In this document: in pieces, positions 45,390-53,983 of the stretch
Layout of the letters: each line of letters starts with the position of its first letter
Position numbering within the stretch: position 1 is the stretch's first letter
NCBI RefSeq assembly: GCF_004168365.1
Contig: NZ_CP035704.1
Coordinates: 1,612,001-1,676,000 of the forward strand
Origin: Pseudolysobacter antarcticus
GTDB lineage: Bacteria > Pseudomonadota > Gammaproteobacteria > Xanthomonadales > Rhodanobacteraceae
DNA: 64,000 bases
Reading direction: 5' to 3'
Notes under the pieces: generated by a model
Database searches by the model: none
Seen by the model: only the letters and a program-made list of their open reading frames with translations
What the model was told of the DNA's origin: nothing
Program-made: the position numbers and the translations under genes

Positions 45390-47036
45390 GTGAAGTAAGC
45401 GTACTGATGGGCTGGTCTATTGCAACAATCATGGATGTTGCGCGCTCATCAGGCGGAGGTACTCCGTCTAAGAGCGAACCGTCCTATTGGGATCAAGGGA
45501 ATATCCCATGGGTTTCGCCAAAGGATATGAAGAGCTTCTTCGTAACGTCTAGCGAAGACTCGATTACTGATAAAGCACTGGTTCGTCTTACGCTGGTTCC
45601 TCGTGATAGCGTTTTGATCGTAGTGCGGTCCGGAATTCTGTCACGCACTCTCCCGGTATCTATCAACAAGATTCCTGTGACCATTAACCAAGACATGCGA
45701 GCGTTTGTGCCTAAGCAAGGTATAGATGCTCGCTATCTTGCGTGGCAATTCATCTCCAAAGAACGAGAAATTTTGGATAGTTGTGCAAAGGATGGGACGA
45801 CTGTTGCAAGTATCGAAGGTCCGGCTCTTGCCAGCTTTCCGATGGCTATAGCACCGCTTGCAGAACAAACTCGCATCGTCGAAAAGCTCGAAGAGCTGCT
45901 ATCCGATCTCGATGCTGGTGTGGCCGAACTAAAAGCAGCGCAGCGCAAGCTGGTGCAATATCGACAGTCGCTACTCAAGGCAGCGGTGGAAGGCGCGCTG
46001 AGCGCCGACTGGCGCGCAGCTCGACACAGCTACGATCCTTCACCACCGTCGCCATTCCTGCGAAAGCGGGGATCCGTTGGATTTGCGCATCAGGGCGTCA
46101 TGGATTCTGGCTTTCGCGAGAATGACCGCCAAAGCGAAACCGGCGCCGACCTGCTGCAACGCATCCTCACCGAACGCCGCGCCCGCTGGGAAACCAAACA
46201 ACTCGCCAAGTTCGCCGAGCAAGGCAAAACCCCACCCAAAGACTGGCAAGCCAAATATCCCGAACCCGTCGCCCCCAACATCACCGAGCTGCCGTCGCTT
46301 CCGAGTAGCTGGGTATGGGCCAGTCTCGACATGCTAGGAGAAATTGCGTCTGGAGTTGCCAAAGGCACCAAGCGAGCGGTAGCCGTCGTGACGCGAGAGG
46401 TTGCTTATCTTCGTGTGGCTAACGTGCAGCGGGGTTACCTCAATCTGGCCCAAGTCAAAATGATCGAAGCCACCGAAGCCGATATTCGGGAGCTTCGGCT
46501 GTTGTCCGGCGACGTACTCTTTAACGAGGGCGGCGATCTCGACAAGCTCGGCCGCGGTTGGGTTTGGCGCGGGGAAGTCCCTGAGTGCATTCACCAGAAC
46601 CATGTCTTCCGCATGCGGCCATATCTCGATGCGACGCCATCCGAATTGATTTCTCACCACGGGAATACGTTCGGCAAGACTTGGTTCAAGTCAGCCGGTA
46701 AGCAGACAACTAATCTAGCCTCAATAAATATGACGATGTTGCGGGCGTTCCCAGTTCCGATTGCGCCGGAAGCCGAGAGCGTAGAAATTCTTGCGCGTCT
46801 CACGCCTGCACTCGATGCCACGACAGAGCAGCAAAAGAAGTGTCGAACGTGGATTAACACAATCCACCGCCCAACGCAAAAACATCCTCAAAGCCGCCTT
46901 CGCCGGCCAGCTCGTGCCGCAAGATCCCAACGACGAACCCGCCAGCGTTTTGCTGGAACGCATCCGCATCGAACGGATCGCAGCCGGTGAGAAGCGGGTG
47001 AGCAAAACAAAGCGAAAAACGAAGGAACGATCATGA
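45386..47036 (+). pseudogene. hsdS: Type I specificity subunit S, frameshifted near the 3' end
   Basis: HsdS chooses the DNA target of the methylase and nuclease. Two target-recognition domains are visible: the first at about 10-165 (GWSIATIMDVARSSGGGTPS, ... PLAEQTRIVEKLEELLSDLD) and the second at about 300-480 (LPSSWVWASLDMLGEIASG). Each is followed by a conserved helix region. The TTG start is supported by GAGGAG eight bases upstream. Near 46836-46842 the frame shifts: the original frame runs on to KCRTWINT and an arginine-rich tail ending at 46990, whereas the +1 frame gives the canonical ending AQRKNILKAAFAGQLVPQDP with stop at 47034-47036, overlapping the next start by ATGA. A single extra base explains this. 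Between the two domains lies an in-frame palindromic repeat. Confidence 0.85.
46053..46124. repeat. Palindromic intergenic-type repeat inserted in frame in hsdS
   Basis: CATTCCTGCGAAAGCGGGGA at the left and its imperfect inverse GGATTCTGGCTTTCGCGAGA at the right bracket a 72-base unit that would fold into a long hairpin. Repeats with the CATTC-cGCGAAAGC core are common between genes in many proteobacteria. Here it is translated as FLRKRGSVGFAHQGVMDSGF followed by REND, without interrupting the frame. Confidence 0.75.
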
Positions 47037-48082
47037 GCGACAGCAAGGGCGAACTGATTCTGTATCGCACCGAGGATGGCCGTGCGGATATCCAGTTGCG
47101 CGCTGTTGACGGTACGGCATGGCTGACGCAGGCGGAGATCGCCGAGCTGTTTGAAACCACCAAGCAAAACGTTAGCCTGCATATCCGGAATATTCTCGAT
47201 GAAGGCGAGTTGGTGGCTGAGGCAACTGTCAAGGATTCCTTGACAGTTCAAACCGAAGGCACGCGGGAGGTGAGCCGCACGGTTCAGTTGTATCGGCTGG
47301 AAATGATCTTGGCGGTGGGCTATCGCGTGCGTTCACCGCGCGGTAACCAGTTCCGTCGGTGGGCTGGTACGGTGCTCGCCGAGTACCTGGTCAAAGGCTT
47401 TGCGATGAACGACGCCCGGCTCAAGGATGCCGAGCGGGCCGACTACTTCGAGGAACTGCTGGCGCGCATCCGCGACATCCGCAGCTCGGAGAAACGTTTC
47501 TATCAAAAGCTGCGCGATCTGTTCAAGGCCAGCAGCAGCGACTACGACGGCACTGCACAAACGGCCAAGACCTTTTTTGCCACGATCCAGAACAAGCTCG
47601 TGTTTGCTGTGACCGACCACACTGCCGCCGAGCTGATCGTGGCGCGCGCCGATGCCGCGGTAGAGTATATGGGGCTGACCAACTGGTCCGGCTCGCGCAT
47701 CCGCAAGGCCGATGCGGTGGTGTCCAAGAATTACCTCAGAGCCGACGAACTCGACCAGCTCAACCGTCTGGTGACACGTTTCCTCGATTTTGCCGAGGAC
47801 CGCGCATTGCGCCGCATGGAAACGCGCATGGCGGAATGGATCAGTCAGACGGATCGATTCCTCACTTTCGACGAACGGGCGATCCTGAGCGGTGCGGGAC
47901 ATGTATCGCATGACAAGATGGAGAGCATCGTGGACGAACGCTTCGCCGCGTTCGATGCGCGCCGTCGTGAGCAGGAACGATTGGCTGCCGAGCAGGAGGC
48001 CGACAACGATATGGCCCAGCTCGAATCCGAAGCCGCAAGACTGATGCCCCACAAGAAATCGAAAGGCCCGAAGAAACCATGA
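47033..48082 (+). CDS. RhuM-family protein embedded in the restriction locus
   Basis: A 349-residue protein of the RhuM (virulence protein) family. It has the typical N-terminal region GELILYRTEDGRADIQLRAV, the helix-turn-helix-like WLTQAEIAELFETTKQNVSL, and the conserved YRLEMILAVGYRVRSPRGNQ and FRRWAGTVLAEYLVKGFAMN. The C-terminal 60 residues are charged and helical. Family members are often found inside type I restriction loci; the biochemical role is not established. It overlaps the hsdS remnant (ATGA) and hsdM (ATGA), so the cluster was one tightly packed operon. It appears intact. Confidence 0.9.
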   Translation: MSDSKGELILYRTEDGRADIQLRAVDGTAWLTQAEIAELFETTKQNVSLHIRNILDEGELVAEATVKDSLTVQTEGTREVSRTVQLYRLEMILAVGYRVRSPRGNQFRRWAGTVLAEYLVKGFAMNDARLKDAERADYFEELLARIRDIRSSEKRFYQKLRDLFKASSSDYDGTAQTAKTFFATIQNKLVFAVTDHTAAELIVARADAAVEYMGLTNWSGSRIRKADAVVSKNYLRADELDQLNRLVTRFLDFAEDRALRRMETRMAEWISQTDRFLTFDERAILSGAGHVSHDKMESIVDERFAAFDARRREQERLAAEQEADNDMAQLESEAARLMPHKKSKGPKKP

Positions 48083-49497
48083 ACAGCAGCACCCTCGTCC
48101 AGAAGCTCTGGAATTTCTGCCACACGCTGCGCGACGACGGCGTGGGTTACGGCGATTATCTGGAACAGCTCACCTACCTGGTGTTTCTCAAGCTGGCGCA
48201 CGAATACGCGCAGCCACCGCACAGCCGCGACACGCACATTCCGCGCAGTTGCGACTGGAACAGCTTGCGTACAAAAAACGGCGAGCCGCTGGAAGCGCAT
48301 TACCTCACTGTGCTGCACAAGCTCGGCGACGAGCCGGGCATGCTGGGCGCGATTTTCTTCACGGCACAGAACAAAATTCAAGACCCGGCGAAACTCGCGC
48401 GACTGGTGCAGATGATCTACGAAGGCCTGCTGCAGAAGAACGCCGAAGACACCAAGAGCGGCGCTGGGCAATACTTCACGCCACGCGCGTTGATTCAAGC
48501 GATGGTGGAATGTGTGCAGCCGGAGCCGAAGAAAACGGTGGCCGATCCAGCGTGCGGCACCGGTGGTTTTTTTCTCGGTGTGTATGGATGGCTGACGCGC
48601 GAAGGCCATCAACTCAATCAGTCGCAGGCCAAGTTTTTGCGCAACGAAACGTTTCATGGCAACGAGATTGTCGCGAGTACGCGGCGCATGTGCCTGATGA
48701 ATTTGTTTCTGCACAACATCGGCGATATCGATGGCGTGCCTTCGGTTGATCGCGCCGACGCGTTGATTTCTGAGCCGCAAAAAACGTTCGACTACGTGCT
48801 GGCCAATCCGCCGTTCGGCAAAAAAAGCAGCATGACCATCACCAACGAGGATGGTGAAGAAGATCGCGACGCGTTGACCTATGAGCGCTAGGATTTCTGG
48901 CAGACCACGTCGAATAAGCAGCTCAACTTTCTGCAGCACATCGTCGCCATGCTCAAGACTACTGGCCAAACTGCCGTGGTGCTGCCGGACAACGTGCTGT
49001 TTGAGGGCGGTGCGGGCGAAAAGATTCGTCGCAAACTTCTGGCTACCTGCGATGTGCATACCTTGCTGCGATTGCCTACCGGCATTTTTTATGCGCAGGG
49101 CGTGAAGGCAAACGTGCTGTTCTTCGACAACAAGCCGAAGGACGGCAAGGTGCATACCAAGGGCGTATGGATCTACGACCTGCGCACCAACAAGCACTTC
49201 ACGCTGAAGACGCGCACCCTCAAGCGGGATGACTTGCAGGATTTCATCGATAGCTACCATGCACCAAATCGCCACGAACGCAGCGAAACCGAGCGCTTCA
49301 AGTATTTCGATTACGCGACCCTGACTGCGCGCGACAAGGCCAGCCTCGACATCTTCTGGCTCAAGGACGACAGCCTCGACAATCTCGACGACTTGCCCGC
49401 GCCGGATGTGCTGGCGCTGGAAATCATCGAGCATCTGGAAGCGGCGCTGGCATCGTTCAGGGATGTGGCGAGCGCTTTGCCGCGCTCGTCGCAATGA
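48079..49497 (+). pseudogene. hsdM: Type I DNA methylase subunit M with an in-frame amber codon
   Basis: HsdM adds a methyl group to adenine using S-adenosylmethionine. The frame encodes the N-terminal helical domain (LVQKLWNFCHTLRDDGVGYG), the SAM motif DPACGTGGFFLGV (about 156-168) and the catalytic NPPFG (about 240). At 48889-48891 there is a TAG, and the same frame then continues DFWQTTSNKQLNFLQHIVAM to a normal end at 49497 (472 residues in all). Relatives have an amino acid, commonly glutamine (CAG), just before DFW, so one C-to-T change explains the stop. Unless it is suppressed, translation gives only 270 residues, lacking part of the methylase fold and the whole C-terminal domain. 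The original start overlaps rhuM by ATGA. Confidence 0.88.
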
Positions 49498-49511
49498 ATC
49501 GGATTCGCAGA

Positions 49512-49546
49512 AACAACAAAGCCTGCGCAAGGCAGGCTTTGTTGTT
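49512..49546. terminator. Terminator hairpin between hsdM and the tRNA fragment
   Basis: AACAACAAAGCCTGC, loop GCAAG, GCAGGCTTTGTTGTT: a perfect 15-bp stem with T-rich ends on both strands. It is placed to end transcription of a tRNA read on the minus strand and of hsdM on the plus strand. Confidence 0.8.
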
Positions 49547-49554
49547 GACGTATA

Positions 49555-49604
49555 TGGCGTCCCCAAGGGGATTCGAACCCCTGTTACTGCCGTGAAAGGG
49601 CGGC
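49555..49604 (-). other. 3' fragment of a tRNA-Glu (UUC) gene; left attachment site of an integrated element
   Basis: Read on the minus strand, the bases give the anticodon loop CTTTCAC, the T arm (CAGGGGTTCGAATCCCCT) and the acceptor end GGGGACGCCA of tRNA-Glu. The 5' half (D arm and 5' acceptor strand) is missing, and sequence diverges just beyond the anticodon stem. The stem has one mismatch (CCGCC against GGCAG), as expected at a hybrid junction. Tyrosine integrases commonly use the 3' half of a tRNA gene as the core site, and such an integrase starts 150 bases to the right. The intact tRNA should lie at the other end of the element, to the right of this window. Confidence 0.82.
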
Positions 49605-49621
49605 GACAACCAGCAAAAATA

Positions 49622-49716
49622 TTGTTCGTAAACCATTGAAAATGTTATAATAAATGCGTGGTAGTTCACGTAAGTTCATCAGGGTTCGTGCCGGTATTCG
49701 AAGGCAATCGAAGGCA
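49622..49716 (+). promoter_or_regulatory. Integrase promoter and possible arm-binding repeats
   Basis: TTGTTC (49622-49627), an 18-base spacer and TATAAT (49646-49651) make a reasonable promoter for the integrase gene. Just after it two direct copies of TCGAAGGCA occur (within 49697-49716), which may be integrase arm sites, being close to the att core. Confidence 0.5.
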
Positions 49717-49751
49717 CCTCATGAACTATTTTCAATGATGAGGCGATAACA

Positions 49752-51053
49752 ATGGCACGCACCCCGAAAGGTTTATCGATAGCCACCCGCGAGTCACGGT
49801 CGCGTCTGAAGTCTCGGAAGGCGCCTTACTGGCGTCAGATAATCCCAGGGCTGTTTGTTGGCTACTCAAAGCGCGTTGTTTCACACACGTGGGTTACTAA
49901 GCGCGTTGTGGATGGAAAGTACATACGCGAACGCCTTGGCGTAGCCGACGATTTCATGGACGCGGCACACGACGGTCTATCCATGACCTATATTCAGGCC
50001 GTCGCTGCGTCACAGGAGCGAGCAAGGGGGATACGCATTAGCCACGTTGAGCCGAAGGCGCAAAATGTGACCGTCAACCAGGCCCTCGACGCGTACTTCG
50101 AGGATCGGCAGCGCTCGAATCCACAAGACTCATCCGTAAAAACAGATGCGCAACAAACGGCGAGACACGTGCGGCCAATTTTGGGGCGGATGTTCGTCAA
50201 TTCGATTACCGATTCGGATCTGAAGAATTGGCAGAGCAGAGTCAGGAATACTCCACCATCGGTTCGCGGACATGGCGAAGGCATTCGCAGCGCCCGTGCA
50301 GTGAATATGAATGACCCTGAGGTTCTTAGGCGCCGCACCCAGACCACCAATCGGATATGGAATACGTTTCGGGCGGCGTTGAATCATGCTTGGCGGATAT
50401 CCTCCAACGGCATCATGACGCGCGACGCCTGGGCCAAGGTCAAACCTCTAAAGGTGTCGGACTCAGGGCCGCCAAGAATGCTCAGTGTAGAAGATGCGCG
50501 AGGTCTGCTCGACCATTGCGCGGCCGATTTTCGCCCCGTGGTAGAAGCCGCGCTTATGACGGGCGCTCGCTACGGTGAGATCGTGCGATTACGCGTCAGC
50601 GACTTTGACGCGGCACGTTCGGCAATTCGGATCCATCAGACAAAAACCGGTAAGACGCTCTATCAACCGTTGACAGGAGAGGGTTGTCGTTTTTTCAAAG
50701 CGCATACGGAGGGACGTTTCCCAGGCATGTTCATGTTCGCTCGATCTGACGGAGATCCTTGGGGCAAATCACATCAAGCTCGTCCCATAAAAGAAGCGGC
50801 GACCGGTGCGGGACTCTCAAATGTCAGCTTCAAAGTGACACGAGCTACCTACGGCAAGCTATTGCTGTTGGCTACAAATGACATTGAGCTCGTTGCCAAG
50901 GCGCTCGGACACAGCGATAGCCGTATCACGCGCAAGCACTATGCGCAGTACTTGCCGAACGAAGTCGCTGAAGCCGTGTTGAAAATGCCCGAGTTCGGAA
51001 TCGGTGGAATCCCTCGCACGGTTGAAACTGATAGCTCTGTTGAATGCGGCTAG
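49752..51053 (+). CDS. Tyrosine-type site-specific integrase
   Basis: A 433-residue phage/island integrase. An N-terminal SAM-like core-binding region covers about 100-210 (VNQALDAYFEDRQRSNPQDS). The catalytic domain (about 235-415) has the first arginine in MTGARYGEIVRLRVSDFD, the beta-strand lysine in IHQTKTGKTLY, the second arginine in FKVTRATYGKL (where the usual box-II histidine is a lysine), and GHSDSRITRKHYAQYL, giving the histidine and the nucleophilic tyrosine. It lies directly beside a tRNA-Glu fragment, so it probably inserted the region to its right. The K-for-H change is seen in some active relatives, so activity cannot be excluded. Confidence 0.92.
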   Translation: MARTPKGLSIATRESRSRLKSRKAPYWRQIIPGLFVGYSKRVVSHTWVTKRVVDGKYIRERLGVADDFMDAAHDGLSMTYIQAVAASQERARGIRISHVEPKAQNVTVNQALDAYFEDRQRSNPQDSSVKTDAQQTARHVRPILGRMFVNSITDSDLKNWQSRVRNTPPSVRGHGEGIRSARAVNMNDPEVLRRRTQTTNRIWNTFRAALNHAWRISSNGIMTRDAWAKVKPLKVSDSGPPRMLSVEDARGLLDHCAADFRPVVEAALMTGARYGEIVRLRVSDFDAARSAIRIHQTKTGKTLYQPLTGEGCRFFKAHTEGRFPGMFMFARSDGDPWGKSHQARPIKEAATGAGLSNVSFKVTRATYGKLLLLATNDIELVAKALGHSDSRITRKHYAQYLPNEVAEAVLKMPEFGIGGIPRTVETDSSVECG

Positions 51054-51333
51054 TCTGCCAATGAGTCGGTCGTAACCGCTTCGGCTTTTCTCCGGTGGTT
51101 CCGGTTATGGCGGGCTTGGCCGATGATTGTTTGAAGCCGCAGTCACCATTGCTCGTTCGCTAAATTATGTCTCCCCGCTCAATGCACGCCCCCTCCGGGA
51201 GGTATCTGGGACACGTCGCGCCGCATTTCCCGATAGCTGCTCGCAGGCGTGCCGAAAGGGCTGACGATACTAATTTCACTGCGAACCATCGCGGCCCGAA
51301 AACCAGGCCATCTATGAACCGCAGGAGAAATGT

Positions 51334-51537
51334 ATGCACGTCAACCTATCCAAAAAAGCGAAGATCAAACCCGGTATCAGAAACGAAGCTACTGCATCGG
51401 AGTTACCGCGTTGCGCCGCATGTAAAAGTACACGGTTCCAGGTCACCACGCTGAAGCTGGTTAACAGCCATTCCAAATGTACTGCAGTCGTCTGTGGTTC
51501 CTGCTGGATATTGGTCGGTCCTGTAAGCTTTTCATGA
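51334..51537 (+). CDS. Small zinc-ribbon-like protein
   Basis: A 67-residue frame with a good ribosome-binding site (CAGGAGAAATGT before the ATG) and two cysteine pairs, CAACKSTRF and CTAVVCGSCW, spaced like a zinc ribbon. The N-terminal 20 residues are basic. I do not recognise the family. It sits alone between the integrase and the propeller genes. The cysteine pattern and ribosome-binding site are the only support. Confidence 0.55.
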   Translation: MHVNLSKKAKIKPGIRNEATASELPRCAACKSTRFQVTTLKLVNSHSKCTAVVCGSCWILVGPVSFS

Positions 51538-51776
51538 TCAGGGCACTGGCGTCGGGTCCTTTTCCTGAGCCATAGACGCTAGGTGCATTACGGCAGGGTG
51601 TCGATTCTCGCTTAGGATTGGGCAATTCTAGCTCGGACTTTCATTTGTGACTGAGCCCATAGAGTGCCTTCGAAAGGGCGTTGCCGCGAGGCAGTTGCCC
51701 GCTCAACTGTCGATGAGAACGAAAGCTTAATAGCTTGGGAAAATCAACATAATCTGCACCGCCGATAAATAGTCGA

Positions 51777-52904
51777 GTGCCAAATTACCGCTTACTTTAT
51801 ACTCATCAATTTAACGTCAAAGTTTGGATGTCGTGGGCAATGGGTACTCGAATTTTTCAGCATCGAAATCGTAATCTTTGGGCACTTCGTGCTTTGCTCG
51901 GAAGCACCTTTGCGTTTATAGGATGCCACTTGAATAGTGCCGCGGGAGCAACTTGGTTAACGCATTCGGTCGATATCGGGGGCGTTCCGGTAGCGTTGCG
52001 GGTTGACGCAAAGCGCGAGCGAATTTACCTATCCGTGCCTGGCAGTAACCGCGTTTTCTTTGTTGATCTCCACACACTCGAAGTCCAACGACAGGTGTAC
52101 GTTGGTTTTCATCCTACGGGCATGGACCTTAGTCACGACGGCGACACGCTGTACACCGCGCTAAATCAGGCGGGTGCGATCGGCGTTTACGACCTTACAA
52201 CTGACGTCGGCTACGAGTTTGACATCAGTCTCCCACTGGGCGACTCGCGGACGTACGACGTCGCTGAGGTCTCGCCGGGTATTGTCTTTGCTTCGGCCAG
52301 TCCTTGCGGTGGTGGATTTGCTTACGTAGTGCGCGCGGACATCCATGCCGCCACTGCAACCCGCGTTGCTGACCAGAACATCATACGCTGCTCTCCGGCC
52401 TTCGCTGTCGACCCCGTCGGCGCCTCATTGTTTGTTTCGAACTACGAATTTCCGTCGATCCAGGCATTTGACACCTCGCAGGTCAGCGCCCCTGTATCGT
52501 CGTATCTTCAGCCAGGGACTGGCCCCTCCATTCACGCCGGACTCGGGCTCGCCATAAATCCAACGGGAGACCGACTGTCGTTCACGGATGGGACAGTCAT
52601 TCAAACACAAAACTATTCAAGCGTCGGTGACATACACGCTGGTCCTTCCGTGTTTTCCGCTGATGGGTCCTACCTTGTATCTGCATTCGGCGCGATGCCA
52701 GTGATCATCTACCGCCATAACGCGATGAATTTAGCCGCCGTGGATGAAATCGAATCCACGTGCGATCCATTCAACGGGTCAGAAATGCCTACCGCAATCC
52801 GAAATTTGCCGGGACAAGTCGGCTGGGCATTTATCTCCGGTAGTTGGCTGTGTACTCTTCAGCTAATTCCGGACGGCATTTTCCTCGATAGTTTCGACCA
52901 TTAG
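51777..52904 (+). CDS. Secreted YncE-like beta-propeller protein 1
   Basis: A 375-residue (or 354 from the ATG at 51840) exported protein. The hydrophobic stretch LWALRALLGSTFAFIGCHLN followed by SAAGA is the likely signal peptide. The mature part has the blade pattern of YncE/lactonase-type seven-bladed propellers: VALRVDAKRERIYLSVPGSN, HPTGMDLSHDGDTLYTALNQ, VAEVSPGIVFASASP. It ends IPDGIFLDSFDH, matching the tail motif shared with its two downstream paralogues. Its stop is four bases before the next start, so the genes form an operon. Ligand or enzyme activity is unknown; these folds often bind proteins or sugars. Start choice is uncertain. Confidence 0.8.
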   Translation: MPNYRLLYTHQFNVKVWMSWAMGTRIFQHRNRNLWALRALLGSTFAFIGCHLNSAAGATWLTHSVDIGGVPVALRVDAKRERIYLSVPGSNRVFFVDLHTLEVQRQVYVGFHPTGMDLSHDGDTLYTALNQAGAIGVYDLTTDVGYEFDISLPLGDSRTYDVAEVSPGIVFASASPCGGGFAYVVRADIHAATATRVADQNIIRCSPAFAVDPVGASLFVSNYEFPSIQAFDTSQVSAPVSSYLQPGTGPSIHAGLGLAINPTGDRLSFTDGTVIQTQNYSSVGDIHAGPSVFSADGSYLVSAFGAMPVIIYRHNAMNLAAVDEIESTCDPFNGSEMPTAIRNLPGQVGWAFISGSWLCTLQLIPDGIFLDSFDH

Positions 52905-52908
52905 AAAC

Positions 52909-53937
52909 ATGCGCAAACTTGCACCTATTATCTTATTTGTGGGCCTGCTGCACTCTGCCCCCGGAGCAGCGCTCGACGTTTGGGTTTCGCATCAGGTGAA
53001 TTTCACCAGTGCGCCTGGCGCGGCCCGCTACGACCCCGTTCGCAGCGTCATCTATGTTTCTATTCCCGGCGCGAAACAGATCGCTGTCGTGGACCTTCAT
53101 ACCTATGCCGTTTCGAAGACCATCGACACGCCGGGCGATATGCCTCGGGGCCTAGATTTGAGCGCTGACTCCGAGACGCTCTACGCAGCGCTATCCCAAT
53201 CGGGAAGCGTGCTCGTCTATAAAACACAAGGCGAGACCTTCAGCTCAGTCGGCATCGGCACGCAGCTGGGAAGTACCTACACTTGGGACATCGCGGAGAC
53301 ATCGCCCGGCGTTGTGTTTGCATCCGCAGGCGAAGGCGATGGCGGCCTTAGCTACATAGCCCGTCTCGACCTCAACACGATGACAGCCACGCGCGTGGCG
53401 AACAACCAAATCATCAGAGCCTCACCTATCTTTGGTAAGGACCCTACCGGCAATGCGCTGTACATTGGTGAGGGATTTTTCCCCAACTCTCTATACAAGC
53501 TCGATATCACTCAGGATTTGGCGCCGATTTCTATGACTGCTCCGTTCGATAGCCTAGTCAATATCGACATCAGTATTGCCGTAAGTCCAGACGGGCAGAA
53601 ACTGGTGCTCGGGGGCGGGGAGGTGGTTCGCGCTAGCGAGCTGACGGAGGATGGATACGTGGGCCCCGGCGTTGCTGTCTACTCAAAGGACGGCGCGAGT
53701 ATCGCCTCTGCTTACGGTAACGCACCTTTGGCAATTCACCGATTTGATACCGCGCGGCTCGACGAGATGGAAATAGTGCCGACGAGTTGCAACTTCGAGA
53801 ATTATTTGTCTCCTCCCGAAATCCCCACCGCTATTGTTAACCTAGAACCTGCCGGCGGGTGGGTGGTGATCGCCCCGAACATGGTATGCATCACTCAACG
53901 AGTGCCCGACGAGATTTTCGGGGGTGCTTTTGAATAG
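52909..53937 (+). CDS. Secreted YncE-like beta-propeller protein 2
   Basis: A 342-residue paralogue of its upstream neighbour. The signal peptide is LAPIILFVGLLHSAPGAALD. Blade motifs such as RYDPVRSVIYVSIPGAKQIA, RGLDLSADSETLYAALSQSG and IAETSPGVVFASAGEGDGG match those of protein 1 in order. It ends VPDEIFGGAFE. It starts four bases after the upstream stop, and its own 3' end overlaps or nearly touches the third gene. The three genes differ enough to be old duplicates. Confidence 0.88.
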   Translation: MRKLAPIILFVGLLHSAPGAALDVWVSHQVNFTSAPGAARYDPVRSVIYVSIPGAKQIAVVDLHTYAVSKTIDTPGDMPRGLDLSADSETLYAALSQSGSVLVYKTQGETFSSVGIGTQLGSTYTWDIAETSPGVVFASAGEGDGGLSYIARLDLNTMTATRVANNQIIRASPIFGKDPTGNALYIGEGFFPNSLYKLDITQDLAPISMTAPFDSLVNIDISIAVSPDGQKLVLGGGEVVRASELTEDGYVGPGVAVYSKDGASIASAYGNAPLAIHRFDTARLDEMEIVPTSCNFENYLSPPEIPTAIVNLEPAGGWVVIAPNMVCITQRVPDEIFGGAFE

Positions 53938-53983
53938 GCTGTGGGCGAGGGCCCAAGGACGTGTCAGTAGGTTGTGCTGCCCG

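Noticed and set aside
49555-49604. Functional tRNA-Glu gene
   Set aside because: The D arm and 5' acceptor strand are missing and the anticodon stem has a mismatch, so it is only a fragment.
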